Shown piece after piece: positions 51,801-60,571 of a stretch of DNA of 64,000 bases; the first letter of the stretch is position 1, and each line of letters starts with the position of its first letter. The stretch is from Streptomyces sp. NBC_00510. Lineage in GTDB: Bacteria > Actinomycetota > Actinomycetes > Streptomycetales > Streptomycetaceae. A program made the position numbers and the translations under genes. The stretch is from NCBI GenBank assembly GCA_036013505.1, contig CP107851.1:496001-560000 (forward strand), given 5' to 3'. The notes beneath the pieces were generated by a model. That model was not told where the DNA came from and did no database searches. It saw only the letters and a list, made by a program, of their open reading frames with translations.

Positions 51801-51840
51801 GCTTGAGGCGGGCTTCGACCAGCTTGCGGTCGTCGTGCAT
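48811..51840 (-). CDS. GH38 alpha-mannosidase
   Basis: A 1009-residue cytoplasmic enzyme of the GH38 family, normal length. An N-terminal beta domain (about 1-240) leads to AVGHAHIDSAWLWPLRETVR, the zinc-binding HxHxD-type start of the catalytic domain. EAWLPDTFGFAAGLPQIIKA holds the nucleophile aspartate, PTGWGDGGGGTTREM and HQFHDILPGSSIAWVHREAR are further family blocks. The C-terminal half is the usual beta-sandwich set. AGGAG precedes the ATG at 51838-51840. It is the last gene of the leftward mannoside-use operon and should trim imported mannosides from the non-reducing end. Confidence 0.93.
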   Translation of the reverse strand: MHDDRKLVEARLKRVLDERIRPALYPESTPLEVSVWTAPGEPVPVAEGLTAPVEPVAVGDRWGAPWGTSWFRVSGTVPEAWAGRTVEAVLDLGFDENMPGFQCEGLVYRPDGSPVKGLNPRNQWVRIASPATGGEEVLLHIEAASNPVLLDYHPFLPTQLGDKDTAGDDPQYTLTRMDLAVLDETVWELVQDLEVLGELMVELPEDSDRRHDILRAVSRALDAIDLQDVNSTAAAARERLAGVLAVPARPTAHRISAVGHAHIDSAWLWPLRETVRKVARTTSNMTALLEDEGDFIYTMSQAQQYAWIKEHRPEVYAKVKKAVAEGRFVPAGGMWVESDTNMPGSEAMARQFVHGKRFFLEEFGIENEEAWLPDTFGFAAGLPQIIKAAGSKWLLTQKISWSTINKFPHHTFTWEGIDGTRIFTHFPPVDTYNCSMKGSEIAHAARNFKEKGRARHSLAPTGWGDGGGGTTREMIAKAARMRDLDGSATVHWETPREFFTKAEAEYPDPPVWVGELYLELHRATLTSQAQTKQGNRRSEHLLREAELWAATATVRTGFSYPYEQLDRLWKTVLLHQFHDILPGSSIAWVHREARATYAAVAEELLGIIDAAQRALAGPATGGELVFNAAPHTRAGVSAGGAAPVAAAVATAPLPRDGGGFVLDNGLLRVEIDGRGLVVSAFDLSARREAVAPGTAANLLQLHPDFPNQWDAWDVDEFYRNTVTDLTDLDELAPAGDGTASVRVVRRFGSSSVTQLLSLAPGAKRLDIDTEVDWHETEKFLKAAFPLDVHAERYASETQFGHVFRSTHTNTSWDAAKFEACNHRFVHVEEPGWGVALVNDSTYGHDVTRTVRNEDGGTTTTVRVSLLRAPRFPDPETDQGVHRFRHALAPGASIGDAVAEGYGINLPERRVPGTAAVEPLVVVDNDAVVVSAVKLADDESGDVIVRVYESRGGRATARLRPDFTVVDVTATDLLERPVAGAVGPELVDGAVELLLRPFQLVTLRLARSNS

Positions 51841-51900
51841 GGGATGGCTCCTGTGCGGGTGGGGCGGAAGGGATGGACGTGAGGTGGGACGCGCAGCGGC

Positions 51901-53244
51901 TCAGCGCACCTGATCGGGCCGGACGACCTCGGTGATGCCGCGTGCGGCGAGGTGGGCGGCGTCGTCGGCGCGGGAGGCGAGCACCGCGGCGGGGCGGACA
52001 CCGTCGGCGGTAAGCCGGACGAACGCCTCGTAGAACGCGCCTCCGGGCGCGCACACGGAGCGGTCGGGGGCCGCATCGTCGTCGCCGACGTCGACGGCGA
52101 GCGCGGTGGTCCGGGGCGCCGGCCGGCGCGGTTCGGCACGGCGCTCCCCCACGATCCTCCGGATGGCCTCGCCGGCCGGCTTGACCTTGCCCTCGTTGGT
52201 CAGCAGGCCGAGGGAGTACTCGAGTTCGGGGAAGTCGGCGAGGTCGCGGGAGACATCGTGCGAGCACCACCAGGTGATGCCCCACACGTCCTCGCAGTCC
52301 AGGGCGTTCGCGACGGTGGCCTCGGTGAAGTCCGCGGCATGCTCGGCGGGTATCAGGGGTGCGGGCGCGCCGACCTCCTGGAGCCAGACCGGGCGGTGCG
52401 GGTCGCCGGCCCATGCCTTGGACAGCTCGATGAGGTAGGCGGCGTGGTGTTCGGTGGCCGTTCCGGTGCGGCCGTGCCGCTGGGCCGTACCGTTGAAGAC
52501 CCACGAGTGCACGGCGGTCATCGCCCCCAGGTTCGCCGCGTGCGCGGGGGTGAAGGGGTGCCCGTCCAAGTACCAGGCGGCGTCGTAGGCGGCGTGCAGG
52601 TGCTGCCTGCCGGGGGCGGCGTCCTCGCATGCGGCGAGCACGGTCCGCAGCCAGGCGGCGGCCTGGGCCGGCGTGATCGGGTCGGGGTCGGGATGGGGCG
52701 GCCCGGAGAACTGGTTGATCTCGTTGCCGATGGTCATGCCGATGAAGTTGGGCAGGTTGTCGAGGGCGGCGGCCAGCGTGCCCAGGTAGGCGGCCTGGCC
52801 GGCGACGACGTCGGGGTCGGTGAAGATGTTGCGCCGGTGCCAGGTCTGGGTCCAGGAGGGCAGGAAGTCGAAGCTGGACAGGTGCCCCTGCAGTCCGTCC
52901 ACGTTGACGTCGAGGCCGCGTTCGCCGGCGGCCTCGGCGAGCGCGACGAGCTGCTCGACGGCCCGGGGCCGGATCAGGGAGCGGTTGGGCTGGAAGACCG
53001 GCCACAGCGGGAAGACCCGGACGTGGTCCAGGCCGAGGTCCGCGATCGCGTCGAGGTCCCTGCGCACCGCATCGAGGTCGAAGTCGAGCCAGTGGTGGAA
53101 CCAGCCCTGGCCGGGCGTGTAGTTGGCGCCGAAGCGCGGTCCTTGGGCGGGCATCGGTACGGGTGTCCTGACTCTCGTGGGGACCTGTTCCGCTGGGGGC
53201 GGCAGCAGGCGGATAGTCGGTGCCGGTGGGCTGTGCGGGGCCAT
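51901..53244 (-). CDS. Cytoplasmic glycoside hydrolase (GH5-like TIM barrel)
   Basis: A 447-residue enzyme without signal peptide. GANYTPGQGWFHHWLDFDLD, LDHVRVFPLWPVFQPN and FIGMTIGNEINQF carry the clan GH-A signature, with Glu in GNEIN as acid/base. PVWLQEVGAP supplies the second Glu, the nucleophile. The C-terminal 60 residues look like a small alpha/beta cap. The start lies four bases before the permease stop context, so it follows the permease gene directly. Placed between transporter and GH38 mannosidase, it probably acts on beta- or alpha-linked mannosyl units. Exact family is uncertain. Confidence 0.82.
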   Translation of the reverse strand: MAPHSPPAPTIRLLPPPAEQVPTRVRTPVPMPAQGPRFGANYTPGQGWFHHWLDFDLDAVRRDLDAIADLGLDHVRVFPLWPVFQPNRSLIRPRAVEQLVALAEAAGERGLDVNVDGLQGHLSSFDFLPSWTQTWHRRNIFTDPDVVAGQAAYLGTLAAALDNLPNFIGMTIGNEINQFSGPPHPDPDPITPAQAAAWLRTVLAACEDAAPGRQHLHAAYDAAWYLDGHPFTPAHAANLGAMTAVHSWVFNGTAQRHGRTGTATEHHAAYLIELSKAWAGDPHRPVWLQEVGAPAPLIPAEHAADFTEATVANALDCEDVWGITWWCSHDVSRDLADFPELEYSLGLLTNEGKVKPAGEAIRRIVGERRAEPRRPAPRTTALAVDVGDDDAAPDRSVCAPGGAFYEAFVRLTADGVRPAAVLASRADDAAHLAARGITEVVRPDQVR

Positions 53245-53248
53245 ACGG

Positions 53249-54166
53249 TCAGCCCTTGACGGCTCCCTCCCCGACGCCGCGGAAGAAGTACCGCTGCAGG
53301 GCGCCGAAGAGCACGATCAGGGGGGCCACCGCGATGATGGTCCCGGCGGCCACCAGGCGTTCGTCGTTGGCGAAGGTGCCGTGCAGGTAGTTCAGGCCGA
53401 CCGTCAGGGTGTACTTCGAGGGGTCGCTCAGCACCACCAGGGGCCACAGGAAGTCGTCCCAGGCGCCCATGAAGGCGAAGATCGCCACGACGGCCAGGGT
53501 GCCCCGCGCGGACGGGAGGGCGATGCTCCAGAAGCGCTGCCAGACGTTGGCGCCGTCCATGTATGCGGCTTCCTCCACCTCGTTGGGCAGGTTGCGGAAC
53601 GCGTTGCGCATCAGCAGCACGTTCAGCGCGCCGACAGAGCCGGGGAGCAGTACGCCGATCAAGGTGTTGTTCAGGCCGAGGTCGCGTACGAAGGTGAACT
53701 GGGCGATGATCAGGCCCTCCACGGGCACCAGCATCGCCAGCACGAACGCCAGGAGGAGCGCGCGCCGTCCGCGGTGCTGCAGCCGAGCCAGGGCGTAACC
53801 CGCGAGCGCCGCGCCAACGCAGTTGGTGACGACGCTGGACACCGCCACGGTGAGCGAGTTGAGCGCGTAGTCCCACACCGGGATGGTCTCGGAGACGCGC
53901 CCGAAGTTGTGCAGTGTGGGCTGCTGCGGCAGGAACGAAGGGGGCGTACTGAAGATGTCCTCGTGGGGGCCCTTCAGCGAGGTCGACAGCTGCCACAGGA
54001 ACGGTCCCACGCTGATGGCGAGGACGGCGAGCAGCAGCAGGTAGCGCAGAACGAGTTCGGGGACCCGCACGCGGCGACCGTCGGCGTCCAGCACTCCGCG
54101 TCGCGGCCGGCGACCGGCGGCCGGTGTGGTGGCGGGAACGGTGGGGGTGTCGGTGGCGCTGGTCAC
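53249..54166 (-). CDS. Sugar ABC transporter permease (MalG type)
   Basis: A 305-residue inner-membrane protein. Six spans begin with LRYLLLLAVLAISVGPFLWQ; EEAAYMDGANVWQRFWSIAL is the EAA loop that docks the ATPase. The N-terminal 35 residues are polar and cytosolic. The GTG at 54164-54166 overlaps the stop of the preceding permease (GTGA), so both are made together. The open frame extends further upstream inside that gene and was not used. Substrate is inferred as mannosides from the neighbouring hydrolases. Confidence 0.93.
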   Translation of the reverse strand: MTSATDTPTVPATTPAAGRRPRRGVLDADGRRVRVPELVLRYLLLLAVLAISVGPFLWQLSTSLKGPHEDIFSTPPSFLPQQPTLHNFGRVSETIPVWDYALNSLTVAVSSVVTNCVGAALAGYALARLQHRGRRALLLAFVLAMLVPVEGLIIAQFTFVRDLGLNNTLIGVLLPGSVGALNVLLMRNAFRNLPNEVEEAAYMDGANVWQRFWSIALPSARGTLAVVAIFAFMGAWDDFLWPLVVLSDPSKYTLTVGLNYLHGTFANDERLVAAGTIIAVAPLIVLFGALQRYFFRGVGEGAVKG

Positions 54167-55125
54167 GCGTCCTCCTTCCGGTCGGCGCGCAGGGTCAGCA
54201 GCATCAGCGCGACCACCACCACGAAGATGACGACGGAGATGGCCGAGGAGTACCCGACCCGCCCGGTCAGTCCGGTGCCGGTGCGCTGGACGAGCATCAC
54301 CAGCGTGGTGTCCTCGCCTGCGGGGCCGCCGTTCGGCCCGGCGAGGACGTACACCTCGGTGAAGACCTTGAAGGCGGAGACCGCGGAGAGTGCCGCGACC
54401 AGCACCATCGTGGAGCGGACGGCCGGAACGGTGACGGTGAGGAAGCGGCGCAGGGCTCCCGCGCCGTCGACCGCGGCCGCCTCGTGCAGCTCGCGCGGGA
54501 CGTCGGCGAGCGCCGCCAAGTAGATGATCATGTAGTAGCCCAGACCCTTCCAGATCGTCAGGGCCATGGCGCTCAGCAGCAGGGTCCACTGCTCGCCCAG
54601 GAAGTTGACCGGGCTCCCGCCTACCGCCGTGACGATGGAGTTGAGCAGGCCGCGGTCGTCGAGCAGCCACACCCAGATCAGGCCGACCACGACCACCGAG
54701 GCGACGACAGGCGTGTAGAAGGCGGCGCGGAAGAAGGTGATGCCGGGGATGCGCCGCTGTACGAGCAGGGCCAGCAGCAGTGGCAGGATCACCAGCGCCG
54801 GGACGACGCCCGCCACGTACAGGGAGCTGTTGCGCAGCCCGATCCAGAACGCGTCGTCGTGGAGCAGGGCCCGGTAGTTCTCGAACCCGACGAAGCTGCC
54901 GCCGACGAGCGTCCGGCGGTCGGTCAGCGAGTTGTACAGGGTGCTGCAGAACGGCCAGAGGCTGAACGCGCACACCACGATCAGGCCCGGCGCGGCGAAC
55001 AGCCACGGGCTCCACCAGCGGTGGCGGCGGATCCCGCGGGAGCGCGGCCGTCCGGAGCCGGAGCTCCGGACGGCCGCGGTCCGCGGACCGCCGGCGATCG
55101 TTCCAGGGGCGGTCGAGGACGTCAT
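54163..55125 (-). CDS. Sugar ABC transporter permease (MalF type)
   Basis: A 320-residue inner-membrane protein with six predicted spans (first: WLFAAPGLIVVCAFSLWPF). HEAAAVDGAGALRRFLTVTV is the EAA loop. A polar N-terminus of about 35 residues contains basic clusters. It follows the binding-protein gene by 12 bases and overlaps the MalG-type permease gene by four. The pair should form the membrane channel of a carbohydrate importer. Confidence 0.93.
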   Translation of the reverse strand: MTSSTAPGTIAGGPRTAAVRSSGSGRPRSRGIRRHRWWSPWLFAAPGLIVVCAFSLWPFCSTLYNSLTDRRTLVGGSFVGFENYRALLHDDAFWIGLRNSSLYVAGVVPALVILPLLLALLVQRRIPGITFFRAAFYTPVVASVVVVGLIWVWLLDDRGLLNSIVTAVGGSPVNFLGEQWTLLLSAMALTIWKGLGYYMIIYLAALADVPRELHEAAAVDGAGALRRFLTVTVPAVRSTMVLVAALSAVSAFKVFTEVYVLAGPNGGPAGEDTTLVMLVQRTGTGLTGRVGYSSAISVVIFVVVVALMLLTLRADRKEDA

Positions 55126-55137
55126 GGCGTATCCCGG

Positions 55138-56424
55138 TCAGCTCTGGGCGAGGAGCTGGTTGGCTTCCTTGACAGCGTTGTCAAGCGCTTCCTTGGGGCT
55201 CTCCTTGCCCTGCAGCGCCTTGGCAACCTGGTTGCCGAGGGCGGTCTTCATCTGGTCGCTGAACTGCACCGGGGTGTAGTTCACGGCGTTGGCGAGGGAG
55301 CCGGCCGCCGCGATCCGCACCCGGGTCTCGTCCGTGCCGTCCTCCTTCGTGAAGTACGGGTCCTTCAGAGCTCCGGCCGTGCTCGGGAAGATCGCGACCT
55401 GCTTGGCGAAGGCCATCTGCCGTGTGTTGTCGGTGACGAAGTGGGCGAAGGCGATGGAGGCGGCCTTCTGCTTGGCCTTGGAGTTCACCATCATGCTCTG
55501 CACGTAGACGTTGACCTTGCCGGTGTTGGTTATCTGGTCGGTGATCCCGATGTTCTTGTAGAGCGTCGGCGCCTGTGTCTTGAAGTTCTTGAGGTCCAGC
55601 GCGCTTCCGGGGTTCATGGCGACCGCGCCGGTGAGGAACTTGTGGCCGGCCGACTCGGGGGTAGCGGTCAGGGCCTGCGGGTCCAGTGCGTGCGCGTCGT
55701 ACAGCTTCTTGTAGTGCGTGAGCAGTTCGACGCCCTTGGCGTCGTTGAAGGTGAACGCGGTGCCGTCCTTATTGACCAGCTGGGCCCCGTAGCGGCCGAA
55801 GTCCTCGATGGTGGGCACGTTGGACAAGGTGGCCACCTTGCCCTTGCTGTTCTCGGAAATGGCGAGGGCGTCGGCGAACAGGTCGTCGTAGGTCTTCGGC
55901 GGCTTCTCCGGATCCAGCCCGGCCTCCTTGAACAGCGCCTTGTTGTAGAACAGCGGGCCGGTGTTGAGATACCACGGGAAGGCGTAGGTGCCCTCCAGGC
56001 CCGGGACGGCGTCGGCGGACCAGGCGCCGGCCAGGTACTCGGCCTTGTACTGCGCGGCGTCCTTGTCGAGGTCCAGGGCCAGACCGGCCTTGGCGAGCGG
56101 CGCCAGCAGGTCGGGGGTGACGTTGACGACGTCGGGGAGAGTCCCGCCCGACGCGTCGGCACTGAGCTTCTCCGCATAGCCGTCGGCCGGCTGGTCGACC
56201 CACTTGACGTGGGTGCCCGGGTACTTCTTCTCGAAGTCGGCGATGACGCCGTTGAAGTAGCCCGCGAAGTTGGCCTTCAGGTTCCAGGTCTGGAAGGTGA
56301 TCGTGCCCGTCACCTTGCCTGACGAGTCGGTGGACGCACCTCCCCCGCCGCTCCCGCAGGCGGCGAGGGAGAACGTCGCAGCGGCGACGACGGCGGTGGC
56401 TACCGCCTTGTAGGAAGAACGCAC
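55138..56424 (-). CDS. Sugar ABC transporter binding lipoprotein
   Basis: A 428-residue extracellular binding protein. The GTG at 56422-56424, with AAAGGAG nine bases ahead, opens a lipoprotein signal (AVVAAATFSLAACG, Cys22). The mature chain follows family 1 binding proteins (ITFQTWNLKANFAGYFNGVI, EKKYPGTHVKWVDQPADGYA, AVPGLEGTYAFPWYLNTGPL). It is the first gene of the leftward operon and would deliver the sugar to the two permeases. Two palindromic operators lie about 190-225 bases upstream. Confidence 0.92.
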   Translation of the reverse strand: MRSSYKAVATAVVAAATFSLAACGSGGGGASTDSSGKVTGTITFQTWNLKANFAGYFNGVIADFEKKYPGTHVKWVDQPADGYAEKLSADASGGTLPDVVNVTPDLLAPLAKAGLALDLDKDAAQYKAEYLAGAWSADAVPGLEGTYAFPWYLNTGPLFYNKALFKEAGLDPEKPPKTYDDLFADALAISENSKGKVATLSNVPTIEDFGRYGAQLVNKDGTAFTFNDAKGVELLTHYKKLYDAHALDPQALTATPESAGHKFLTGAVAMNPGSALDLKNFKTQAPTLYKNIGITDQITNTGKVNVYVQSMMVNSKAKQKAASIAFAHFVTDNTRQMAFAKQVAIFPSTAGALKDPYFTKEDGTDETRVRIAAAGSLANAVNYTPVQFSDQMKTALGNQVAKALQGKESPKEALDNAVKEANQLLAQS

Positions 56425-56610
56425 GGTGGACGGCTCCTTTGCTCGGACCTTGCGCGTGGATGACGACCCGGGGCTGGGCCGGCCGGGTGCGCACGTGGAG
56501 GAGACCATTCCAGCCGCTGGGGGGAAAGTCAACGAATTCCCTGGAGGTTTCTTCTCGGTCGAAGCATATGAGCAGGTCAGAGCGGGTGCGAGTGGCGTCT
56601 TGCACTCGCA

Positions 56611-56650
56611 ACTAATGCGCTTTAGGGCCGGTCCACTGAAGCGCTTTAGT
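56611..56650. promoter_or_regulatory. Two LacI-type operators
   Basis: CTAATGCGCTTTAG (56612-56625) and CTGAAGCGCTTTAG (56636-56649) are near-palindromes with the AAGCGCTT-type core seen in LacI operators, centred 24 bases apart, about two helix turns. They lie between the divergent lacI-type gene and the transport operon, so the regulator probably represses both. Confidence 0.7.
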
Positions 56651-56732
56651 TCCGTCCGTCGGTTCTGGGTCGGAAAAGCACGCGCGGGGCCGTACGATGT
56701 GTGCTCACGTGCAGGGAAGGGGACCACTCGCG

Positions 56733-57857
56733 GTGGCAGACGAGCAGCAGGGCAGAGGCGTGGCCGATGCGCCGGGGCACGGCCGTCCGGCCGGGCGCCG
56801 CCGTCCCACGATCAAGAACATCGCCCAGCGGGCGGGGGTGTCCGAGAGCGCTGCTTCGTTTGCGCTCAACGGCCGTCCCGGCGTCTCCGAGGCCACGCGC
56901 GACCGCGTACGCCGCGTCGCCGAGCAGCTCGGCTGGCGACCCAGCGCCGCGGCACGGGCCCTGTCCGGCGAGGGGGCGGCGACGGTGGGCCTCGTACTGG
57001 CCCGGCCCGCCGAGACCCTGGGCGTCGACTCGTTCTTCCTGCAACTGGTCTCGGGTATCCAGGAGGTGCTGGCCCCGCGTCATCTGGGCCTGCTGCTCCA
57101 GGTGGTGGAGGACACCGAAGCCGAGTGCGGTGCCTACCGTCGCTGGTGGGCCGAGCACCGCGTCGACGGGGTACTGGTCGTCGACCCGCGCACTGACGAT
57201 CCGCGCCCAGCCCTGCTCGATGAACTCGGCCTCCCCGGCGTGGTGATCGGCGCCCTTCCGGAGTCCGACCCCGGTGCGCACCACCGTCTGTCACAGGTGC
57301 GGGTCGAGGACGCGCAGGCCATGGCCGCCGTGGTCGGCCGCCTGCACGCCCTTGGCCACCGGCGCATCGCCCATGTCGCGGGTCTTCCGACCCTGGCTCA
57401 CACCGCTCGCCGCATCGAGTCGCTCACGAGGGAGGCGGCACGCCAAGGGCTGGATGCGGCACGGTCCGTGGTGACGGACTACTCTGACGCCGAGGGCGCC
57501 GCCGTCACACGCCGGGTGCTACAAGACCCCGATCCGCCTACGGCGATCATCTATGACAACGACGTGATGGCGGCAGCGGGTTGGGGGGCGGCTGTCGGCC
57601 TGGGCCGCGACGTGCCCGGCGACGTCTCCATCGTCTCCTGGGAGGACTCGGCTGTGTGCCGCCTGGTCCAGCCATGGCTGACCGCGCTGTCCCGCGACGC
57701 GGTGGCCTTCGGCCGGACCGCGGCCGAGGAACTGACCGCCCTCCTCGACGGCGGCGTGGCCCGCGAGGTGAGTCTGCCGCTGCCCCGGCTCATCGAACGC
57801 GGCAGCACCGCCGCCGCGCCGTCCGGCACCCTGAGCGAGGGGTCGTCCGCAACGTGA
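56733..57857 (+). CDS. LacI-family repressor of the mannoside locus
   Basis: A 374-residue regulator from the GTG at 56733. PTIKNIAQRAGVSESAASFA is the LacI helix-turn-helix; RPSAAARALSGE is the hinge. The ligand domain has GVLVVDPR, GHRRIAHVAG, TAIIYDNDVMAAAGWGAAV and SIVSWEDSAVCRLVQPWLTA. The first 25 residues are a basic, unstructured lead that other LacI proteins lack; an upstream ATG at 56697 is also open. It is divergent from the transport operon, and two palindromes lie between. A mannosyl sugar is the likely inducer. Confidence 0.9.
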   Translation: MADEQQGRGVADAPGHGRPAGRRRPTIKNIAQRAGVSESAASFALNGRPGVSEATRDRVRRVAEQLGWRPSAAARALSGEGAATVGLVLARPAETLGVDSFFLQLVSGIQEVLAPRHLGLLLQVVEDTEAECGAYRRWWAEHRVDGVLVVDPRTDDPRPALLDELGLPGVVIGALPESDPGAHHRLSQVRVEDAQAMAAVVGRLHALGHRRIAHVAGLPTLAHTARRIESLTREAARQGLDAARSVVTDYSDAEGAAVTRRVLQDPDPPTAIIYDNDVMAAAGWGAAVGLGRDVPGDVSIVSWEDSAVCRLVQPWLTALSRDAVAFGRTAAEELTALLDGGVAREVSLPLPRLIERGSTAAAPSGTLSEGSSAT

Positions 57858-58089
57858 CTTCCTTGCGCGGCCGGCCCGGGACGCGGGCAGGTGCGCCTAC
57901 GGCGCGGTCGCTGTCATTGTTGACCGAGAACAGCCAGGTCAACGTGACCGCGCGGACCGCATCGTCGACGTTGCGCACACTCTGATCCGGGCGGCCTCTA
58001 CTGGGTCGGTGTTGCGGCCCCCGTGGCGACGATGATGGTTCCGGCGGTGAGAGTGCGTCGGCCCCTCAGCAGCCGTCTGCCCGCGTGGC
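57858..58089. other. Short spacer after the LacI gene
   Basis: No gene recognised and no obvious terminator hairpin. Confidence 0.3.
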
Positions 58090-58475
58090 ACAAGTGCCGA
58101 CAGCGCGCACCGTCACTTTGATCACCGGTGACAAAGTAGCGGTGAGCGCTGGGGCTGACGGCAAGGTCACTCGTTCCATGCACGGCGCGGACGGCCGACT
58201 CACTGGTGTCACGACCTTCAAGGTCGGCAAGGACATCTAGATGTACCCGGACGCCCCTTCGGTACATCGCCGCCGGGAAGCTGGACCGCGAACTTTTCAA
58301 CGTCACAAAGCTGTTGACTGACGGTTACGGGGATGATCAGCGCAGCAGCCTGCCCCTGAGTCCCTGAGCAGGAGCGGGGCGGGCTCGCGCGCCGTACGAC
58401 AAGGTGGGCAAGTTCCACGCGGGATTGATCCTCTACACCTACCGGCGTGACGCGAACCAGATCTCCACCCGGAGC
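58090..58475 (+). pseudogene. S8 peptidase propeptide region, broken
   Basis: The + frame reads ARTVTLITGDKVAVSAGADG and KVTRSMHGADGRLTGVTTFK, then a TAG. In the next frame RYIAAGKLDRELFNVTKLLT and DGYGDDQRSSLPLSP follow before a TGA. These are the opening blocks of large streptomycete subtilisin-like (S8) peptidases, which begin VTLVTGDxV and have LDxxLFNVTxLIxDGYDD. The catalytic domain is absent. A further piece ending DANQISTRS up to 58478 may be its far end. Confidence 0.6.
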
Positions 58476-58551
58476 TGAGGGCGAGGGGGGAACAGCGGGC
58501 ACGGGCGTTCGGATCGCTCCACCACCCGTTGTCAGTCCTCGGGCATAAGGT

Positions 58552-59637
58552 GTGCCGGTGATCTTCAAGAGGAAGCAGAAGTCCGCCGACCTCGGCGCCA
58601 TCGTGTCGGAGCTGGAAGAGGCCGTCGACGCTCGTGACGGTGCCCGCACCGAGCGGACCTTCACTGCCGCGATAGACAGCCTGCAGCAGTCGACCGACGC
58701 CGAACGCGTACCAGTGGGGCCCCGGTTGGCCGCGCTGATTCCCGCCTTCCCGCCCACCGGCCCGCGCCCGCTCCTGGCGATGGCGGCCGGGTTCTGCGTC
58801 GAGAGCGGGGCCGATCCGGCGGCCTGCGCGGAGCCGATCCTCGGCGGCGTCCGGCAGGACCTGCTCGACGCACTGGAGTTCGCCCGCCGCTGGACGGGCT
58901 CCGGTGGAGCCGAGGACGAACTGCCGGAGCCCGATGAGAAGATCATCGACGATGCCCTGCTGGCCCGCCTGAGCGACGACGCGCACGAGGCCACGCGGTT
59001 GGCGCTGGCCTGGTGCTCGGTCGAGGAGTGGCAACCGCCCGCGCTGGCCGTGCTGTGCCGCAGCGCAGAGGTGCGCAGCCGGCACGCGTCCGCTCTCCTC
59101 CCCGTCTGCAACGACCTGGCAGCCCTGGAGCGGCACGACCTCAAGTGCCTGGCCTACGCACTGGCCGTCCTGGACAACGAGCACCTGGTCGTACTGCACC
59201 GGCCCACCGGAACCGGCTTCGAGGTGCGCATCGGCGGCATCGCGGACAACTTCCAGTTGCACACACTGCTCGCCCACGTCCTCGTAGGCGGCGGCCACGT
59301 GCCCGGCACCGCGCCTTCGGCCGAGAGCGTCCGCCTGGCCACGGACCCCAAGCCCGCCCGGGGACGCAGCGAAGCCGTCGCGACCGGGGCCTTCGAACTC
59401 CTCGCCCCGAACGGCGACCGGATCTGGAACGAGGGGCTGCCCGACGACATCCCCGTGGTCGAGGGACGCCGCCTGCTCGTGCTGGACGAGCCGACGTACC
59501 AGCGCAGTTGGAACGCCGACCGGTTCTTCCCGCTGCTCCCGGGCACGGCCGAACTCACCCGCGTCCTCTCCGCCGAGGAGACGCGGAGCTGGTTCGCCCG
59601 CACCTCATCCGGCACCGGGACCGGCCCGGCGTCCTGA
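58552..59637 (+). CDS. Conserved hypothetical protein
   Basis: A 361-residue soluble protein, possibly starting at the GTG 58552 or 58558. Helices fill the first 200 residues (VSELEEAVDARDGARTERTF, LLDALEFARRWTGSGGAEDE, DAHEATRLALAWCSVEEWQP). The second half is beta-rich with VVLHRPTGTGFEVRIGGIAD and FELLAPNGDRIWNEGLPDDI. I do not recognise the family, although similar proteins seem common in Streptomyces. No enzyme motif, membrane span or export signal was seen. It stands alone, with a convergent gene behind. Confidence 0.7.
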   Translation: MPVIFKRKQKSADLGAIVSELEEAVDARDGARTERTFTAAIDSLQQSTDAERVPVGPRLAALIPAFPPTGPRPLLAMAAGFCVESGADPAACAEPILGGVRQDLLDALEFARRWTGSGGAEDELPEPDEKIIDDALLARLSDDAHEATRLALAWCSVEEWQPPALAVLCRSAEVRSRHASALLPVCNDLAALERHDLKCLAYALAVLDNEHLVVLHRPTGTGFEVRIGGIADNFQLHTLLAHVLVGGGHVPGTAPSAESVRLATDPKPARGRSEAVATGAFELLAPNGDRIWNEGLPDDIPVVEGRRLLVLDEPTYQRSWNADRFFPLLPGTAELTRVLSAEETRSWFARTSSGTGTGPAS

Positions 59638-59698
59638 CTCGGTGGCGGGCACGCTCGTGCATGCGGCTTTCACGGTGCAAGCTGGGTCCCCCTGGTGA

Positions 59699-60571
59699 TC
59701 ACGCGCCAACACCTACGGGCAGTTCGATCCGCCTGGCGTACGTGCCCTGGTTCTCCTCACGGACGTCCTGCTCGTACGCGATGTCCCCGCCGCCTGCATA
59801 CGGGACGAGGATTGCGAACTGGTAGCGGTGGCTCTTGACCCGGTACGTCGTCGCGTCCAGGACCAGGACCTCCTGCAGCCGGGACAAGGTCAGCTGGGCC
59901 TCGTTCACCGGGACACCGGCCTTGCGCAACTGCTCGGCCGTGGGGTCGAACTCCCGCTGCGCCTTCTTCGCCCACGCCCGGCCCTTGACGGCGGCCAGTT
60001 TCTGCTCGCCACCGGTCACCCGGAGTTCGACCGTACCGCGGGCTTTCGTCAGCTTCACATCGCCGCCGTCGGCGGCCTGCACGTACGTCCTGAACCCCTC
60101 GATGGCCGCGACCGGGTCCTCGGTCTTGTTCTCCATCCCGGGGTCGGAAGCGGGTGCGTGCTTCCACGCCGCACCATCCTCCTTCACGTATGTCGTGCCG
60201 TCGACGACGTAGATCTCCTCGATCTTCTTCGTCCCCTTGCTACTGGTGCTGACTCCCTCGGAGTGCAACGCCTCGGGGTCCGTTCCGCGGTGGACCGTGG
60301 CCCGATACGTGGCGGCGCTCCGCTGTCCCTGAAGAGTCAACCCCTCGCTGCCAGTGACCGAGAAGGTCCATCCGCTTTCGCCGGCCATCGCCGCCGCGGC
60401 GAGATCAAGGAATTCCTCCGGCGACTTGGGGGTCTCGGGGGACTGCTTGACGGACGACGTCGCCGCAGGACTCCCGGCGACGGCCGGCGCAGATCCCTTC
60501 TCCGCGCCGCAGGCGGCGAGCGGAAACGCGAGGGGAAGAACGAGTGCGGCGGTCAGGCGACGAGTACTCAT
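59699..60571 (-). CDS. Lipoprotein of unknown function
   Basis: A 290-residue lipoprotein. TRRLTAALVLPLAFPLAACG is the signal with the lipobox cysteine near residue 21. The mature part (SGWTFSVTGSEGLTLQGQRS, YVVDGTTYVKEDGAAWKHAP, VLDATTYRVKSHRYQFAILV) follows the LppX/LprG-like pattern of actinobacterial lipoproteins, which form an open half-barrel that can hold lipids or sense small molecules. Similarity is moderate. The ATG at 60569-60571 has AAGGA close upstream. It stands apart from other genes. Confidence 0.72.
   Translation of the reverse strand: MSTRRLTAALVLPLAFPLAACGAEKGSAPAVAGSPAATSSVKQSPETPKSPEEFLDLAAAAMAGESGWTFSVTGSEGLTLQGQRSAATYRATVHRGTDPEALHSEGVSTSSKGTKKIEEIYVVDGTTYVKEDGAAWKHAPASDPGMENKTEDPVAAIEGFRTYVQAADGGDVKLTKARGTVELRVTGGEQKLAAVKGRAWAKKAQREFDPTAEQLRKAGVPVNEAQLTLSRLQEVLVLDATTYRVKSHRYQFAILVPYAGGGDIAYEQDVREENQGTYARRIELPVGVGA

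Noticed and set aside
54167..55015. Extended start of the MalG-type permease
   Set aside because: It overlaps the MalF-type permease gene; the GTGA overlap gives a standard start.
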